Assembly (NCBI GenBank): GCA_021200565.1
Contig: JAJQGJ010000019.1
Coordinates: 1 to 64,000 of the forward strand
DNA: 64,000 bases
Source of the DNA: Oscillospiraceae bacterium
Lineage (GTDB): Bacteria > Bacillota > Clostridia > Oscillospirales > Ruminococcaceae
Direction: 5' to 3'
Part shown: piece after piece, positions 49,668 through 61,416 of the stretch
How positions within the stretch are numbered: position 1 is the stretch's first letter
Layout: every line of letters begins with the position of its first letter
The notes under the pieces: generated by a model
Seen by the model: only the letters and a program-made list of their open reading frames with translations
Database searches by the model: none
Told to the model about the DNA's origin: nothing
Translations under genes and position numbers: made by a program

Positions 49668-52484
49668 TTATTTCGTCTTTGCGAGAATTTTTTTAAAGAG
49701 CCAGCCGCCACGAAATTCTATTATGAAGATTATGGCGATAATCGAGAAGCCCAGGATAGAGACCGCAATGCCTAATTTGAAGTAGTTCGGTAAGAACTTC
49801 ATCGTGACGGTATGAGTGCCCTCAGAGACCTCGATGCCGATGAGCGAATCGAGAACCTTCACCGGCTCAACCTCTTCACCGTCAACCGTGATTGTCCAGC
49901 CGGATTCGTAGGGAATAGTCGTGAAGAGGATTCCGTCTTCGTCGGCAGTGACTGTGCCCGTAAGATAGGTGTCGGTGTACTCTTCAATCTCCCACTGATT
50001 TTCCCTCAGCTCGTCCAAGTAGGTTTCCATGGCGTCGATGTCGAGCTCATAGAAGAGAACCGCCGAGAAGAGCGCTTCGCTGTTGGCAAGTGTCATCCGA
50101 AGATGCAGTGTTTCGCCATCTTCATACGTGCCAAGGTCGAGAATGCTATAGTATTCGCTCGTGAAGAAGTAATCAAGGAACGCATAGTTTGAAACGTCCC
50201 AGGAGTCAGCCTTGATCCACATGTTGCACTGTCTTTGGTATATTGTCGGGAAGAAGGCATAGAGCGGGTTATCACTTGAAACCTTGATGGTGAAGTCGAT
50301 GTAGCTGTCGCTTCCGTCAACGATGGTTGAGTACCAGATGTGGTCGCCCGTCGTTGCGGTGGAGACGTTGTAGGTGTCGGTGGTGTAGCTGTAGATTCTA
50401 TTGAACACCCTGATGGAGCGGTCACCAAGAAGCGCCTGCAGAAGGCTCTCCTGGTTTGCAATCGGGTCGTCCGAGTCGAGCTCAAGGTCAAGAATGTCAT
50501 AGTCCGCCATGTAACCGATTGAGAGAGCATATGGATTCTCATAAACCGAGATGTCGGTTCCGGTGTCTTCCTCGGTCATGATGAGCTTGTAGCCGTCGTA
50601 GGGGAGCTTGAGCCAGTTTTCGTAGTTCTGACGGTTTATCTCCTGCGGGTCGACGGAAACCGATTTCTCATCCGGCTTGTACATGAGATACTTGATGCCA
50701 AGAAGCGAATCGGTGAGAACCGTTGCACCGGTGTATTTCGTATAGTGTCCCTGCATTCCAAAGCCCAAAGATTTGAGGAGCGTCAGAACGGGTGAATTCA
50801 TGGTGGAGCTCGAGTGCGAAACTCCCTTGTAGCCCATTCCTATCGGGTCGTTGACAGTTCTTTTGAATGTCGATTCCATGCGATACAGGCTGTCATCATA
50901 CTCTTCAACCTGAGAAACAACGCTTCTTCCGTCGATGAAGTAGTCCTGATAGGAATCGTAGGTCGAATAGACAACGTCGCAGTCGATGGAATAGACGGTA
51001 TAAAGCGAATTCTCGAATATCTCAATGCATATAAACACCGCCAGCACTATACACATCGCCCGTGTCGGATTCTTTTTCATGAGGAATAAGAGAGTTGTGA
51101 ATACAACGATGCAGAGAATTCCGAGCCAGACAGTCTCAAAGAGATAGAATGTCTCATACTCCTGCCGATATATCACAATCAGCACCACAATCCATGCAAA
51201 CGCCGTTAAGCAAATCTCCTTGAACGACACTCCCGACAAGTTTTCAAACGCTCTGTAGGCGCAGATTATCATCATGAACGAGAAGGTGAATGAATAGCGG
51301 TAGGGAAGCCAGTTCGGAACCTGGAAGCCGTGCCATGCGATGTCGATTGTGGAGACATACATGCTCCCGAATATTGCAAACATGAGAGCCGCATTTGCGA
51401 CTTTTTCCTTTACTGAAATCTTTGTGTTCAGGAAGAAGAGCGGAATAAGAAGTATTATGACTGTTCCGCAGGCTATCATCGGAAGCCCTTCCGGTCTTAC
51501 TGTGTCGTAGGAATTCGAGAAGACTTTGGATAAGAACTCTAAAATATCGAACTGAGCTGTCGGGGTAAAATCAGGATCGGAAAAGTCAAGCTTTCCGAGG
51601 CTTAATGAGTAATATGTCGGGATGAGAATAACCGCCGCTGCAAGAACTGCAATAATGGCGGAAGCCGCAAACTTTAGCCCCGCCTTGAACCAGTGAGGCG
51701 CAATGGCATGTCCCGGGCGTGAGAAGACATAGTAAATGAAGTATAGAGCGCAGAAGAAGCCGATCATGTACCCGATATAAAAATGCGAGATAAACATGAT
51801 TGCAAGAGGAAGAACGAAGCCGAGCATCTTGCCGTGGTCGACAAGCCGCTCTATTCCCAGAAGTATTATCGGCAGCCATATCATTCCGTCGATCCACATC
51901 GGGTTCATAAGCTCAACCACGATATATGTCATCAGAGCATAGCTGACCGAGAAAATAACCTGGCAGTATTCGTTTGCGCCCTTGGAGCTTCTGAGATAAT
52001 ATGCAAATGCCAAGCCGCAGCAGCCTATCTTTGCGAGTTCCATAATCTCGATAGCTCCGCACATCATGGTTCTTGGAAGCAGGACTATAATCCACATGAA
52101 CGGGCTCGCAAGATAGTATGCAAATATTCCGAACATCTCGCCGCTTAAGTTTCGTGACCAGCTGTACATCAGCGAGCCGTCGCCCCAGATGGCATCCCTC
52201 ATAGCCTCATAGTAGGAGACATACTGACCGTTTAAGTCAAGTACAAGAACCGAATTCTCGCCGAACGGATGAACTCCGAAGCAGGCATAGACGATATACA
52301 TAATTGCAACCGGCAGGAAGAAGATAAGGAAATTCCAGCGGTTTTTATAGCACCATCTGCCGAACCGGTTGTCCCAGAGCCTTTGCCAGAGCTTCTTTTT
52401 CCCGGGGATATTGGCTTCGGTAATCTCCGTTATTTCAGAAGCTTCGGCTGTTTCTGTCGTGACGTTTTCGTTTATATCAGTCAT
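49668..52484 (-). CDS. YfhO-family membrane protein
   Basis: 938 residues. After a hydrophilic N-terminus come about a dozen membrane helices (from NFLIFFLPVAIMYIVYACFG to about residue 470), a large outer domain and a final helix near the C-terminus. This is the YfhO layout, related to GT-C glycosyltransferases that use lipid-linked sugars to glycosylate cell-surface polymers such as lipoteichoic acid. ATG 52484 is preferred since GGAGG lies 7 nt upstream. It overlaps the preceding GT2 gene by 8 nt; the pair would make a lipid-linked sugar and transfer it outside. Confidence 0.87.
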   Translation of the reverse strand: MTDINENVTTETAEASEITEITEANIPGKKKLWQRLWDNRFGRWCYKNRWNFLIFFLPVAIMYIVYACFGVHPFGENSVLVLDLNGQYVSYYEAMRDAIWGDGSLMYSWSRNLSGEMFGIFAYYLASPFMWIIVLLPRTMMCGAIEIMELAKIGCCGLAFAYYLRSSKGANEYCQVIFSVSYALMTYIVVELMNPMWIDGMIWLPIILLGIERLVDHGKMLGFVLPLAIMFISHFYIGYMIGFFCALYFIYYVFSRPGHAIAPHWFKAGLKFAASAIIAVLAAAVILIPTYYSLSLGKLDFSDPDFTPTAQFDILEFLSKVFSNSYDTVRPEGLPMIACGTVIILLIPLFFLNTKISVKEKVANAALMFAIFGSMYVSTIDIAWHGFQVPNWLPYRYSFTFSFMMIICAYRAFENLSGVSFKEICLTAFAWIVVLIVIYRQEYETFYLFETVWLGILCIVVFTTLLFLMKKNPTRAMCIVLAVFICIEIFENSLYTVYSIDCDVVYSTYDSYQDYFIDGRSVVSQVEEYDDSLYRMESTFKRTVNDPIGMGYKGVSHSSSTMNSPVLTLLKSLGFGMQGHYTKYTGATVLTDSLLGIKYLMYKPDEKSVSVDPQEINRQNYENWLKLPYDGYKLIMTEEDTGTDISVYENPYALSIGYMADYDILDLELDSDDPIANQESLLQALLGDRSIRVFNRIYSYTTDTYNVSTATTGDHIWYSTIVDGSDSYIDFTIKVSSDNPLYAFFPTIYQRQCNMWIKADSWDVSNYAFLDYFFTSEYYSILDLGTYEDGETLHLRMTLANSEALFSAVLFYELDIDAMETYLDELRENQWEIEEYTDTYLTGTVTADEDGILFTTIPYESGWTITVDGEEVEPVKVLDSLIGIEVSEGTHTVTMKFLPNYFKLGIAVSILGFSIIAIIFIIEFRGGWLFKKILAKTK

Positions 52485-53397
52485 TTTGACCTCCATGAGA
52501 TTTGATAGTGTCGGAAATGATATATTTTGGTCGGTGCTTTATCTCTTCGTAAATCTGTGCGAGATACCTTCCGATAATCGAAAGGCATATTAAAATCAGT
52601 CCGCCGGTGAGAAGCAGCAGTATCTCTGAGCCTCCGAAGCTCCCAAGCCCTACGCCGCAACACTTCAGAATAAACAGAACTGCTGAAATTGCCGAGATAA
52701 TCCCGCCCAGAACTCCAGACAAATAGAGCGGAACCGAAGTGAACGCCATCAGATTCTTCACGGCGTATTTTATGAGCATCTTCGGAGTCCACTTTTTCTC
52801 GCCGAAAGCCCTCTCCTCAACGTCGTAGGTGATGCTCTCAGAATGGAATCCAACCCATCCGGACAGTGCTCTGAAGAAGGTGGTTCTTTCCGACATCGAT
52901 AAAATTGCATCAATGACTTTTCGGTCTAGTAGCTTGAAGTCGGAGGTGTTCGCCATATCGATTCCGGATGCCGATGCAATGAGCTTATAGAAGAGGTTTG
53001 AAAACGCTTTATATATGCCGCTTTCCTTGCCACGGGAAGACTTCTTTCCCTCGACAACCTCGGCGCCGTTCTGCCAGAGCCGATACATTTCGGGTATCAC
53101 CTTCGGCGGATGCTGCAGATCGCAGTCGATAACAACGGCGCAGTCGCCCCTTGCCGCTTCGAGTCCCGCCCAGATTGCACTCTCTTTTCCAAAGTTGCGG
53201 GAGAATCTGATCCCGCAAACTCTCGGATCTGCGTCATGAGCGACAGTGATTTCATTCCAGGTGCCATCCCCTGAACCGTCGTCCGAAAAAATTATTTCAA
53301 AGTCGATGCCGCTCTCATCAAGTACGCCTGAAATAACCTTAGCTGTATTCTGAATATTGGGTTCCTCATTGAAGGATGGAATTACTACTGAGAGCAT
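52477..53397 (-). CDS. GT2 glycosyltransferase (GtrB/polyprenyl-phosphate type)
   Basis: 306 residues. GT-A domain starting SVVIPSFNEEPNI, with DDGSGDGT and the metal motif DCDLQHPP (DxD), then FSRNFGKESA; two C-terminal membrane helices (~235-255 and ~268-290). Members attach a sugar to undecaprenyl phosphate. It probably provides the donor for the YfhO-like protein encoded next, with which it overlaps. It follows the PHP gene by 14 nt. Confidence 0.9.
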   Translation of the reverse strand: MLSVVIPSFNEEPNIQNTAKVISGVLDESGIDFEIIFSDDGSGDGTWNEITVAHDADPRVCGIRFSRNFGKESAIWAGLEAARGDCAVVIDCDLQHPPKVIPEMYRLWQNGAEVVEGKKSSRGKESGIYKAFSNLFYKLIASASGIDMANTSDFKLLDRKVIDAILSMSERTTFFRALSGWVGFHSESITYDVEERAFGEKKWTPKMLIKYAVKNLMAFTSVPLYLSGVLGGIISAISAVLFILKCCGVGLGSFGGSEILLLLTGGLILICLSIIGRYLAQIYEEIKHRPKYIISDTIKSHGGQND

Positions 53398-53411
53398 GGC
53401 TCGCTCCTTTC

Positions 53412-54221
53412 TTAAGCTCTTGGATGACCGGCATAAAAGTCTTCAGCTTTTCTTCTCTGTTCTTCCGGAAGCAGGGAAATGTCTGGTCTCTTGCATGTGT
53501 GCCATACGTCGCCGTCAGGCTGCCTGAACATGTATTTGTTGGTGGCTTCGAGTATTGTCGTAATCTGGTCGTTCTGAAGCCTTTCGAGATAGTCGTGTGA
53601 ATCTTCAAGCGGCTTTTCAAGGACGATTCCTCCTCCCGGAAAGCTCCATGTCGTATGGGTGTCCGAGCCGCCGCTCATAGGAATGTCGTAAGCCTCGGCA
53701 TACATTCCGGCTCGCCTGTCGAATTCGGGATCTCTGTGCGAAGCGTTCACCGCCTCGACTCCGTCAACCTTTCTTGGAAACAGCCTTATCGTGTCGAGAT
53801 AACCAGCTTCCCTGAACGGGTGAGCGTGGACAACGAACCCTCCGCAGCTGTGAACCAGGTCGCAGTAAGCCGGAAGCTCCATATAGTCAAGCTCCGGGTG
53901 ATCTAAAAGAAACTCTTTGTCGAGCCCGTATGTCAATAGCTCCGTCCCTCTGTAGGCATACTCCCACCCAAAGAAGACCTGTAAGCCTATCTCATCTCCA
54001 CGCTTCTTTGCGTCTTCATACCCTTGGCAGAAGAGGTGAATCTTCACGTCCCAGGGAAGCCGCCTGTCGACAGCTGTGTTTCCACCGAAGAAGTGGTCTG
54101 TGACGAACATTCCTGTATATCCGCATCTTTTCAGATTCTCAGCCTGTTCTGCACCGCTACAGCAGGAGCAGAGCGAGCCCTGAGAGGTGTGAAGATGCGT
54201 TTCGTATTTGTAAAGTTCCAT
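53412..54221 (-). CDS. PHP-domain phosphoesterase
   Basis: 269 residues. PHP metal motifs ETHLHTS, TDHF, HAHP and GGSDTH are all present. Hydrolyses a phosphoester of unknown identity. It is the first gene of the minus-strand cluster PHP-GT2-YfhO, so it could act on a sugar-phosphate or nucleotide linked to surface glycan synthesis, but this is only context. Confidence 0.85.
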   Translation of the reverse strand: MELYKYETHLHTSQGSLCSCCSGAEQAENLKRCGYTGMFVTDHFFGGNTAVDRRLPWDVKIHLFCQGYEDAKKRGDEIGLQVFFGWEYAYRGTELLTYGLDKEFLLDHPELDYMELPAYCDLVHSCGGFVVHAHPFREAGYLDTIRLFPRKVDGVEAVNASHRDPEFDRRAGMYAEAYDIPMSGGSDTHTTWSFPGGGIVLEKPLEDSHDYLERLQNDQITTILEATNKYMFRQPDGDVWHTCKRPDISLLPEEQRRKAEDFYAGHPRA

Positions 54222-54342
54222 ATAGTGTCCCCAATCTATATCAATGCGTAATTCTTGATGCGTAATTAATTATACCCCGAGTTCTTTCTGTTGTCAACAT
54301 CTCTTGTTTTCGTAAAGCTTCTGAAAAATTTTAAAAAAGTGC

Positions 54343-54371
54343 TTGACATTTGCGACGGGATGAGTTATTAT
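54343..54371 (+). promoter_or_regulatory. Promoter of the leu-ilv operon
   Basis: TTGACA (54343-54348), 17-bp spacer, TATTAT (54366-54371): close to the sigma-A consensus. Predicted transcript start is near 54378. Confidence 0.8.
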
Positions 54372-54377
54372 AGTTGA

Positions 54378-54632
54378 AAGGCGTTGACGGGAACAAAGCC
54401 ATCCACTTAGTTTCAAGAGAGCCGCCGGAGGGTGCAAGGCGGTAACGGGTTTTTGGTATAACTCATCCCTGAGCTGTCGGCTGAAAGATTGCGAGTAGGT
54501 TTGAACGGGTGCTCCCGTTAAAGGGCGGTCGTGTTGGTTGACACGAAATGAGAGGATTCGATTTCTTGTCAAATCGAGTCAAAAAGAGTGGTACCGCGGA
54601 GATATTATGACTTCGTCTCTTTTATCCTAAAC
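54378..54632 (+). ncRNA. T-box leader, probable leucine specifier CUC
   Basis: The T-box sequence AGAGTGGTACCGCGG is at 54585-54599, and AAAAGAG before it can pair with CTCTTTT (54617-54623) as the terminator. Stem I starts near GACGGGAACAAAG (54386-54398), has the distal AGAGAGCC and GGGTGCAAGG motifs, and closes with TCCC (54466-54469) against GGGA (54389-54392). The codon just before that strand is CTC (54462-54464), followed by A and then CCCTGAG; this matches the layout of Leu T-boxes. ATC (Ile) at 54465 is the less likely alternative. Uncharged tRNA-Leu would stabilise the antiterminator and turn on the operon. Confidence 0.88.
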
Positions 54633-54686
54633 AAGAGTTGTTTTGGGTGAAAGATTTTTTTATACCCAAACGCAGGAAGGAGTTTT

Positions 54687-56360
54687 ATGAAAGGTTACGA
54701 AAAGTACATCCGGCAGTATTTCCTGCCGAAGAACGCAACTAACGATTGGATCAGTAAGGAATATGTCGACCATGCGCCGGTGTGGTGCAGCGTTGACTTA
54801 AGAGACGGCAACCAGGCTCTGGTTGTCCCGATGAGCTTGGAGGAAAAGCTTGAATTCTTCGATCTTCTCGTAAAAATCGGCTTCAAAGAAATTGAAATCG
54901 GTTTCCCTGCTGCAAGCGAGACGGAGTATGAGCTCTGCCGTGCTCTTATCGAAAATAATCTGATTCCCGACGATGTCACAATTCAGGTTCTGACCCAGTC
55001 AAGAGAGCACATCATCAAAAAGACATTTGAAGCAATAGACGGCGCAAAGAACGCAATAGTGCATCTTTATAATTCAGTTTCAGTAGCTCAGAGAGAGCAG
55101 GTTTTCAGAAAGAGCAAGGAAGAGATAAAAGAGATAGCTGTTTCTGGCGCAAAGCTCTGCCAGGAGTATAAAGAGAAGATGAGCGGGAATATAATGTTCG
55201 AATATTCCCCCGAAAGCTTCACCGGTGCCGAGCCGGAATTCTCGCTTGAGGTGTGCAACGCAGTCTCTGAGGTCTGGAAGCCGTCTCCTGATAACAAGGT
55301 TATCTATAATTTCCCTGTGACAGTCTCGCACTCGATGCCTCACGTCTATGCAAGCCAGATCGAATACATGTGTAAAAACCTCAACTACAGAGATAATATT
55401 GTTGTTTCTCTTCACCCGCACAATGACCGTGGCTGCACTATAGCAGACAGCGAAATGGGACTTCTGGCGGGAGCAGACAGAATTGAGGGAACGCTTTTCG
55501 GCAACGGCGAAAGAACCGGCAATGTCGATATTATAACACTTTCACTCAACATGTACTCCCAGGGCGTTGACCCTGAGCTCGATTTCTCTGACCTTCCGGC
55601 AATTACCGAGGTGTATGAGCGAGTCACCCGCATGCACGTCTACGAGCGTCAGCCTTATTCCGGACAGCTCGTCTTCGCAGCGTTCAGCGGCTCTCATCAG
55701 GATGCTATCGCAAAGGGCATGAAATACCGTGAAGAGCACAACTGCGGAGTCTGGACGGTTCCTTATCTCCCGATTGATCCAACCGATGTCGGAAGAGTTT
55801 ATGAAGCGGATGTCATCAGAATCAATTCCCAGTCGGGCGGCGGCGGAATCGGATATGTCTTAGAGACAAGATATTCCCACATCCTTCCTCCCAAGATGCG
55901 TGCAGCATTTGCATATCACGTCAAGAGCATCTCCGACCATGCACATAAAGAATTGCAACCTGACGAGGTTTATGATATTTTCAAGAATGATTTCGTCAAC
56001 ATTGAGACCCACCTGAAAGTTCCGGAGGCTCACTTTAAACAGGAGCCGAACGGCATCACCGCCACAGTCACCATGGAAATTGACGGCGAATGCAGGATTG
56101 AAACCGCATTCGGCAACGGTAGACTTGACGCTGTCAGCAACGCAATCAAAAATGCAATGGGTAATATTTATACTCTTGATACATACACCGAGCATGCTCT
56201 TGAAGTGAGCTCGAACGCCAAGGCTGCTTCCTATGTCGGAATCAAGGACGAAAACGGCAAGCTTGAATGGGGCGCAGGAATCGACAGCGACATCATCGTC
56301 TCGTCAATCTATGCCCTGGTCAGCGCAGTGAACAGGCTTATGGCACATTCTGAAGGCTAA
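54687..56360 (+). CDS. leuA: 2-isopropylmalate synthase
   Basis: 557 residues, the long LeuA form. TIM barrel with CSVDLRDGNQA and HPHNDRG (metal and substrate residues), then a C-terminal LeuA regulatory domain (IETHLKVPEAHF onward) that binds leucine for feedback inhibition. It condenses 2-ketoisovalerate and acetyl-CoA, the first step of leucine synthesis. AAGGAG lies 5 nt before the ATG. First gene of the operon, directly after the T-box. Confidence 0.95.
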   Translation: MKGYEKYIRQYFLPKNATNDWISKEYVDHAPVWCSVDLRDGNQALVVPMSLEEKLEFFDLLVKIGFKEIEIGFPAASETEYELCRALIENNLIPDDVTIQVLTQSREHIIKKTFEAIDGAKNAIVHLYNSVSVAQREQVFRKSKEEIKEIAVSGAKLCQEYKEKMSGNIMFEYSPESFTGAEPEFSLEVCNAVSEVWKPSPDNKVIYNFPVTVSHSMPHVYASQIEYMCKNLNYRDNIVVSLHPHNDRGCTIADSEMGLLAGADRIEGTLFGNGERTGNVDIITLSLNMYSQGVDPELDFSDLPAITEVYERVTRMHVYERQPYSGQLVFAAFSGSHQDAIAKGMKYREEHNCGVWTVPYLPIDPTDVGRVYEADVIRINSQSGGGGIGYVLETRYSHILPPKMRAAFAYHVKSISDHAHKELQPDEVYDIFKNDFVNIETHLKVPEAHFKQEPNGITATVTMEIDGECRIETAFGNGRLDAVSNAIKNAMGNIYTLDTYTEHALEVSSNAKAASYVGIKDENGKLEWGAGIDSDIIVSSIYALVSAVNRLMAHSEG

Positions 56361-56378
56361 AGGAGGAAATTTGTATAT

Positions 56379-58055
56379 ATGAAAATGACAGGAGCGCAGA
56401 TTGTAGTAGAAACCCTGATTGAGCAGGGCGTCACAGATGTCTTCGGTTATCCCGGAGGACAGGTTTTAAACATCTACGACGCCATCTATGATGCTCAGGA
56501 CAGGATCAATCACGTTTTGACAGCTCACGAGCAGGGTGCATCCCACGCCGCCGACGGCTACTCGAGAGCCACCGGAAAGGTGGGAGTTGTAATAGCAACA
56601 TCAGGACCTGGTGCCACCAACCTGGTAACAGGAATTGCAACGGCTATGCTCGACTCAGTCCCGATGGTCGCAATCACAGGAAACGTGCCTCAGAGCCTTA
56701 TCGGAAGAGACAGCTTCCAGGAGATAGACATCACCGGCATAACCCTCCCGATTACAAAGCACAATTTCTTTGTCCATAACGTAAATAAGCTTGCCGATCA
56801 GATAAGGCTTGCTTTCAAGATTGCAAAGTCTGGTCGTCCCGGACCGGTCCTTATCGATATTCCGAAGGACATCCAGACAGCTGTTGCAGACTATGAGCCG
56901 CAGCCGATAGTTGAAAAGTTCCCAAATCCGGTTCCCCCGCAAGAGGACATCGATGCGGCTATCAGGCTCTTAAACACCAAGTCCCGCCCATATATCCACA
57001 TCGGCGGCGGCGTCATCGGTTCGAAGACCTATGACATGGTAAGAGAGCTTGCCGAGAAGATCGACGCTGTTGTCGGCTGCTCGCTTATGGGTCTTGCCGC
57101 AATCCCGACAGATTACGAGAGATTCTTGGGAATGCAGGGCATGCACGGTCACTATGCCTCTTCCGTTGCCAGTAACGATGCAGATGTTATAATCGCAATC
57201 GGCACACGCTTCAGCGACAGAGCAACCGGCGACAAATCGAGATTTGCTAAAGGCGCATCGATAATCCATATAGACCTGGATTTTGCTGAGATCAACAAGA
57301 ACATCCCTGCAAACGTAGGCGTCTGCGGAGATATTTCAATTTCCCTGAGAAAGATCATCGACGGAGTTGAACCGAGAAAGAATCCCGACTGGATGGCACA
57401 CATCAAGGAACTCAAGCGCCTTGAAAAGTCCTACATGCCTGAGGACAAGGGCTTGACGCCTCACGTGGTCATGCAGACTATAAACGAGGTAAAGGACGCC
57501 GACACAATAATCGCAACCGATGTCGGTCAGCACCAGATGTGGGCTTGCCAGTATATCAACTTCCAGAAGCCCCGTAAGATTGTTTCAAGCGGAGGCTTGG
57601 GAACGATGGGCTTCGGAATGGGAGCCGCAATCGGAGCGTGCATAGGAACAGGCAACAAGACAGTTCTTATCACCGGCGACGGAAGCTTCGGAATGAACTT
57701 AAATGAGCTCTGCACCGCAGTGAACACCCACGTTCCGCTTACAATAGTACTCATTAATAACGGAACTTTGGGCATGGTTCGCCAGTGGCAGACACTGTTT
57801 TACAATCACCACTACTCTAACACCACTCTCAACCGCAAGACCGACTTTGTGAAGCTTGCCGATGCGTTCGGAGCAAAGGGAGTTATGTGCGACACTCCTG
57901 AAAAGTTCCGTAAAGAGTTCCAGAAGGCATATGACTCTGGTTCTGTAACGCTCATCGACTGCAGAATCAATATGGACGAATTCGTTCTTCCTATGCTTCC
58001 TCCCGGAGGAGCAATCGAAGACATCATAGTTGAAGCTAAGGCAAAGGAGGAGTAA
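56379..58055 (+). CDS. ilvB: Acetolactate synthase, large subunit
   Basis: 558 residues. Three-domain TPP enzyme: catalytic Glu in TAHEQGASHAADGYSRATG, FAD-type middle domain, and TPP/Mg motif GDGSFGMNLNELCTAVNTHVP region to NNGTLG. It makes acetolactate from pyruvate for valine and leucine (acetohydroxybutyrate for isoleucine). AGGAGG upstream; 18 nt after leuA. Confidence 0.96.
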   Translation: MKMTGAQIVVETLIEQGVTDVFGYPGGQVLNIYDAIYDAQDRINHVLTAHEQGASHAADGYSRATGKVGVVIATSGPGATNLVTGIATAMLDSVPMVAITGNVPQSLIGRDSFQEIDITGITLPITKHNFFVHNVNKLADQIRLAFKIAKSGRPGPVLIDIPKDIQTAVADYEPQPIVEKFPNPVPPQEDIDAAIRLLNTKSRPYIHIGGGVIGSKTYDMVRELAEKIDAVVGCSLMGLAAIPTDYERFLGMQGMHGHYASSVASNDADVIIAIGTRFSDRATGDKSRFAKGASIIHIDLDFAEINKNIPANVGVCGDISISLRKIIDGVEPRKNPDWMAHIKELKRLEKSYMPEDKGLTPHVVMQTINEVKDADTIIATDVGQHQMWACQYINFQKPRKIVSSGGLGTMGFGMGAAIGACIGTGNKTVLITGDGSFGMNLNELCTAVNTHVPLTIVLINNGTLGMVRQWQTLFYNHHYSNTTLNRKTDFVKLADAFGAKGVMCDTPEKFRKEFQKAYDSGSVTLIDCRINMDEFVLPMLPPGGAIEDIIVEAKAKEE

Positions 58056-58057
58056 TC

Positions 58058-59651
<1,594 letters not shown>

Positions 59652-59671
59652 TTTTCAGCTAAAATTTCTGA

Positions 59672-59700
59672 CGGCTCCATTGCTCTCAAAGGGGCAGTGG
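59672..59700 (+). other. Intercistronic hairpin between ilvC and ilvD
   Basis: CTCCATTGC..GCAGTGGAG (one G-U pair) forms a hairpin in the 80-nt gap, with no T-run. It may stabilise or process the polycistronic mRNA. Confidence 0.4.
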
Positions 59701-59731
59701 AGCAGTCTCTATTATCTGATAAAGGAGATTT

Positions 59732-61399
59732 ATGATGGTTAAAGATAGAATTGTGGACGGGTTTGAGAATGCACCTCACCGTTCCCTTTATAACGCTCTG
59801 GGACTCACCGAGGAGGAATTAAATCGCCCTCTTATCGGTATAGTAAGCTCCTATAATGAAATTGTCCCAGGGCATATGAACTTAGATAAGATTACAGAAG
59901 CTGTCAAGATTGGCGTTGCAATGGCGGGAGGAACTCCGATAGTATTTCCTGCAATCGCAGTATGCGACGGCATAGCAATGGGTCACGAGGGAATGAAGTA
60001 CTCACTCGTTACACGTGATCTCATTGCCGATTCAACAGAAGCAATGGTCAAGGCTCACGGCTTTGATGGACTCGTAATGATTCCCAACTGCGACAAAAAC
60101 GTACCCGGACTTCTCATGGCAGCGGCAAGACTGAATCTGCCGACAATTTTCGTTTCCGGCGGACCTATGCTCGCCGGTCACGTCGACGGTCACAAGACCA
60201 GCCTTTCAAGCATGTTCGAGGCGGTAGGCGCATATTCAGCAGGAAAAATGACCGCTGAAAAGCTCCGTGAGTACGAAATGAAGGCTTGCCCTTCGTGCGG
60301 CTCCTGCTCCGGAATGTACACTGCAAACTCTATGAACTGCTTAACGGAGGTCATGGGAATGGGACTTCGTGGCAACGGCACAATTCCAGCCGCATATTCA
60401 GCCAGAATCGACCTCGCAAAGAGAGCCGGCATGCAGGTTATGGAGCTCGTAAGAAAGAATATCCGTGCAAGAGATATTATGACTAAAGAGGCAATATACA
60501 ACGCCCTCACCGCCGACATGGCTCTTGGCTGCTCGACAAACTCGATGCTCCATCTCCCGGCAATCGCAAACGAGTGCGACGTCGAATTCAGTCTCCCTCT
60601 TGTAAACGAAATAAGCGAGAGAACCCCGAACCTCTGCCACCTGGCGCCCGCAGGACCGACTTATATGGAAGACCTGAACGAAGCAGGCGGCGTCTATGCC
60701 GTTCTCAAGGAGCTCGCAAAGAAGAATTTAATCACAGCCGACGTTATGACCTGCACAGGAAAGACAATGGCGGAGAATATAGAAAGCGTTCAGAATCTCA
60801 ACACCTCTGTCATCCGTGACATAGATAATCCTTATTCCCAGACCGGTGGAATCGCAGTCCTCTTCGGAAACGTTGCTGAAAACGGCTGCGTAGTCAAGAG
60901 AAGCGCAGTAGCGCCTGAAATGCTCGTTCACCGAGGACCCGCAAGAGTCTTCAACAGCGAAGAAGAGTGCATCAAGGTCATTTACGCTGGCGGCATCAAG
61001 TCTGGCGACGTTGTAGTCATTCGCTATGAGGGACCTGCAGGCGGACCCGGCATGAGAGAAATGCTCTCTCCGACATCTGCTATAGCAGGAGCAGGACTCG
61101 ACAAGGAAGTAGCCCTCATCACCGACGGAAGATTCTCTGGCGCTACCCGTGGAGCTGCAATCGGTCACGTTTCGCCCGAAGCTGCAAACGGCGGCACTAT
61201 CGCCTATATCCACGAGGGCGACATGATTTCAATAAACATCCCTGAGCACACAATTCATCTTGAAGTCAGTGATGAAGAGCTCGAAGAGCGCCGCAAGACC
61301 GATACCCTCAAGACCAACGACAACTTAAGCGGCTACCTCAAGAGATACTCGAAGATGGTTTCATCCGCCGACAAGGGCGCAATTATAAACATAAAGTAA
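59732..61399 (+). CDS. ilvD: Dihydroxy-acid dehydratase
   Basis: 555 residues. Iron-sulfur cysteines in NCDKNVPG and [18 protein letters not shown] are present, with the family segments [19 protein letters not shown]. It dehydrates dihydroxyisovalerate to ketoisovalerate. Two adjacent ATG codons (59732, 59735) are possible; AAGGAG favours the second slightly. It is downstream of ilvC in the operon. Confidence 0.95.
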   Translation: MMVKDRIVDGFENAPHRSLYNALGLTEEELNRPLIGIVSSYNEIVPGHMNLDKITEAVKIGVAMAGGTPIVFPAIAVCDGIAMGHEGMKYSLVTRDLIADSTEAMVKAHGFDGLVMIPNCDKNVPGLLMAAARLNLPTIFVSGGPMLAGHVDGHKTSLSSMFEAVGAYSAGKMTAEKLREYEMKACPSCGSCSGMYTANSMNCLTEVMGMGLRGNGTIPAAYSARIDLAKRAGMQVMELVRKNIRARDIMTKEAIYNALTADMALGCSTNSMLHLPAIANECDVEFSLPLVNEISERTPNLCHLAPAGPTYMEDLNEAGGVYAVLKELAKKNLITADVMTCTGKTMAENIESVQNLNTSVIRDIDNPYSQTGGIAVLFGNVAENGCVVKRSAVAPEMLVHRGPARVFNSEEECIKVIYAGGIKSGDVVVIRYEGPAGGPGMREMLSPTSAIAGAGLDKEVALITDGRFSGATRGAAIGHVSPEAANGGTIAYIHEGDMISINIPEHTIHLEVSDEELEERRKTDTLKTNDNLSGYLKRYSKMVSSADKGAIINIK

Positions 61400-61416
61400 C
61401 AGGAGGCTAAGACTAC

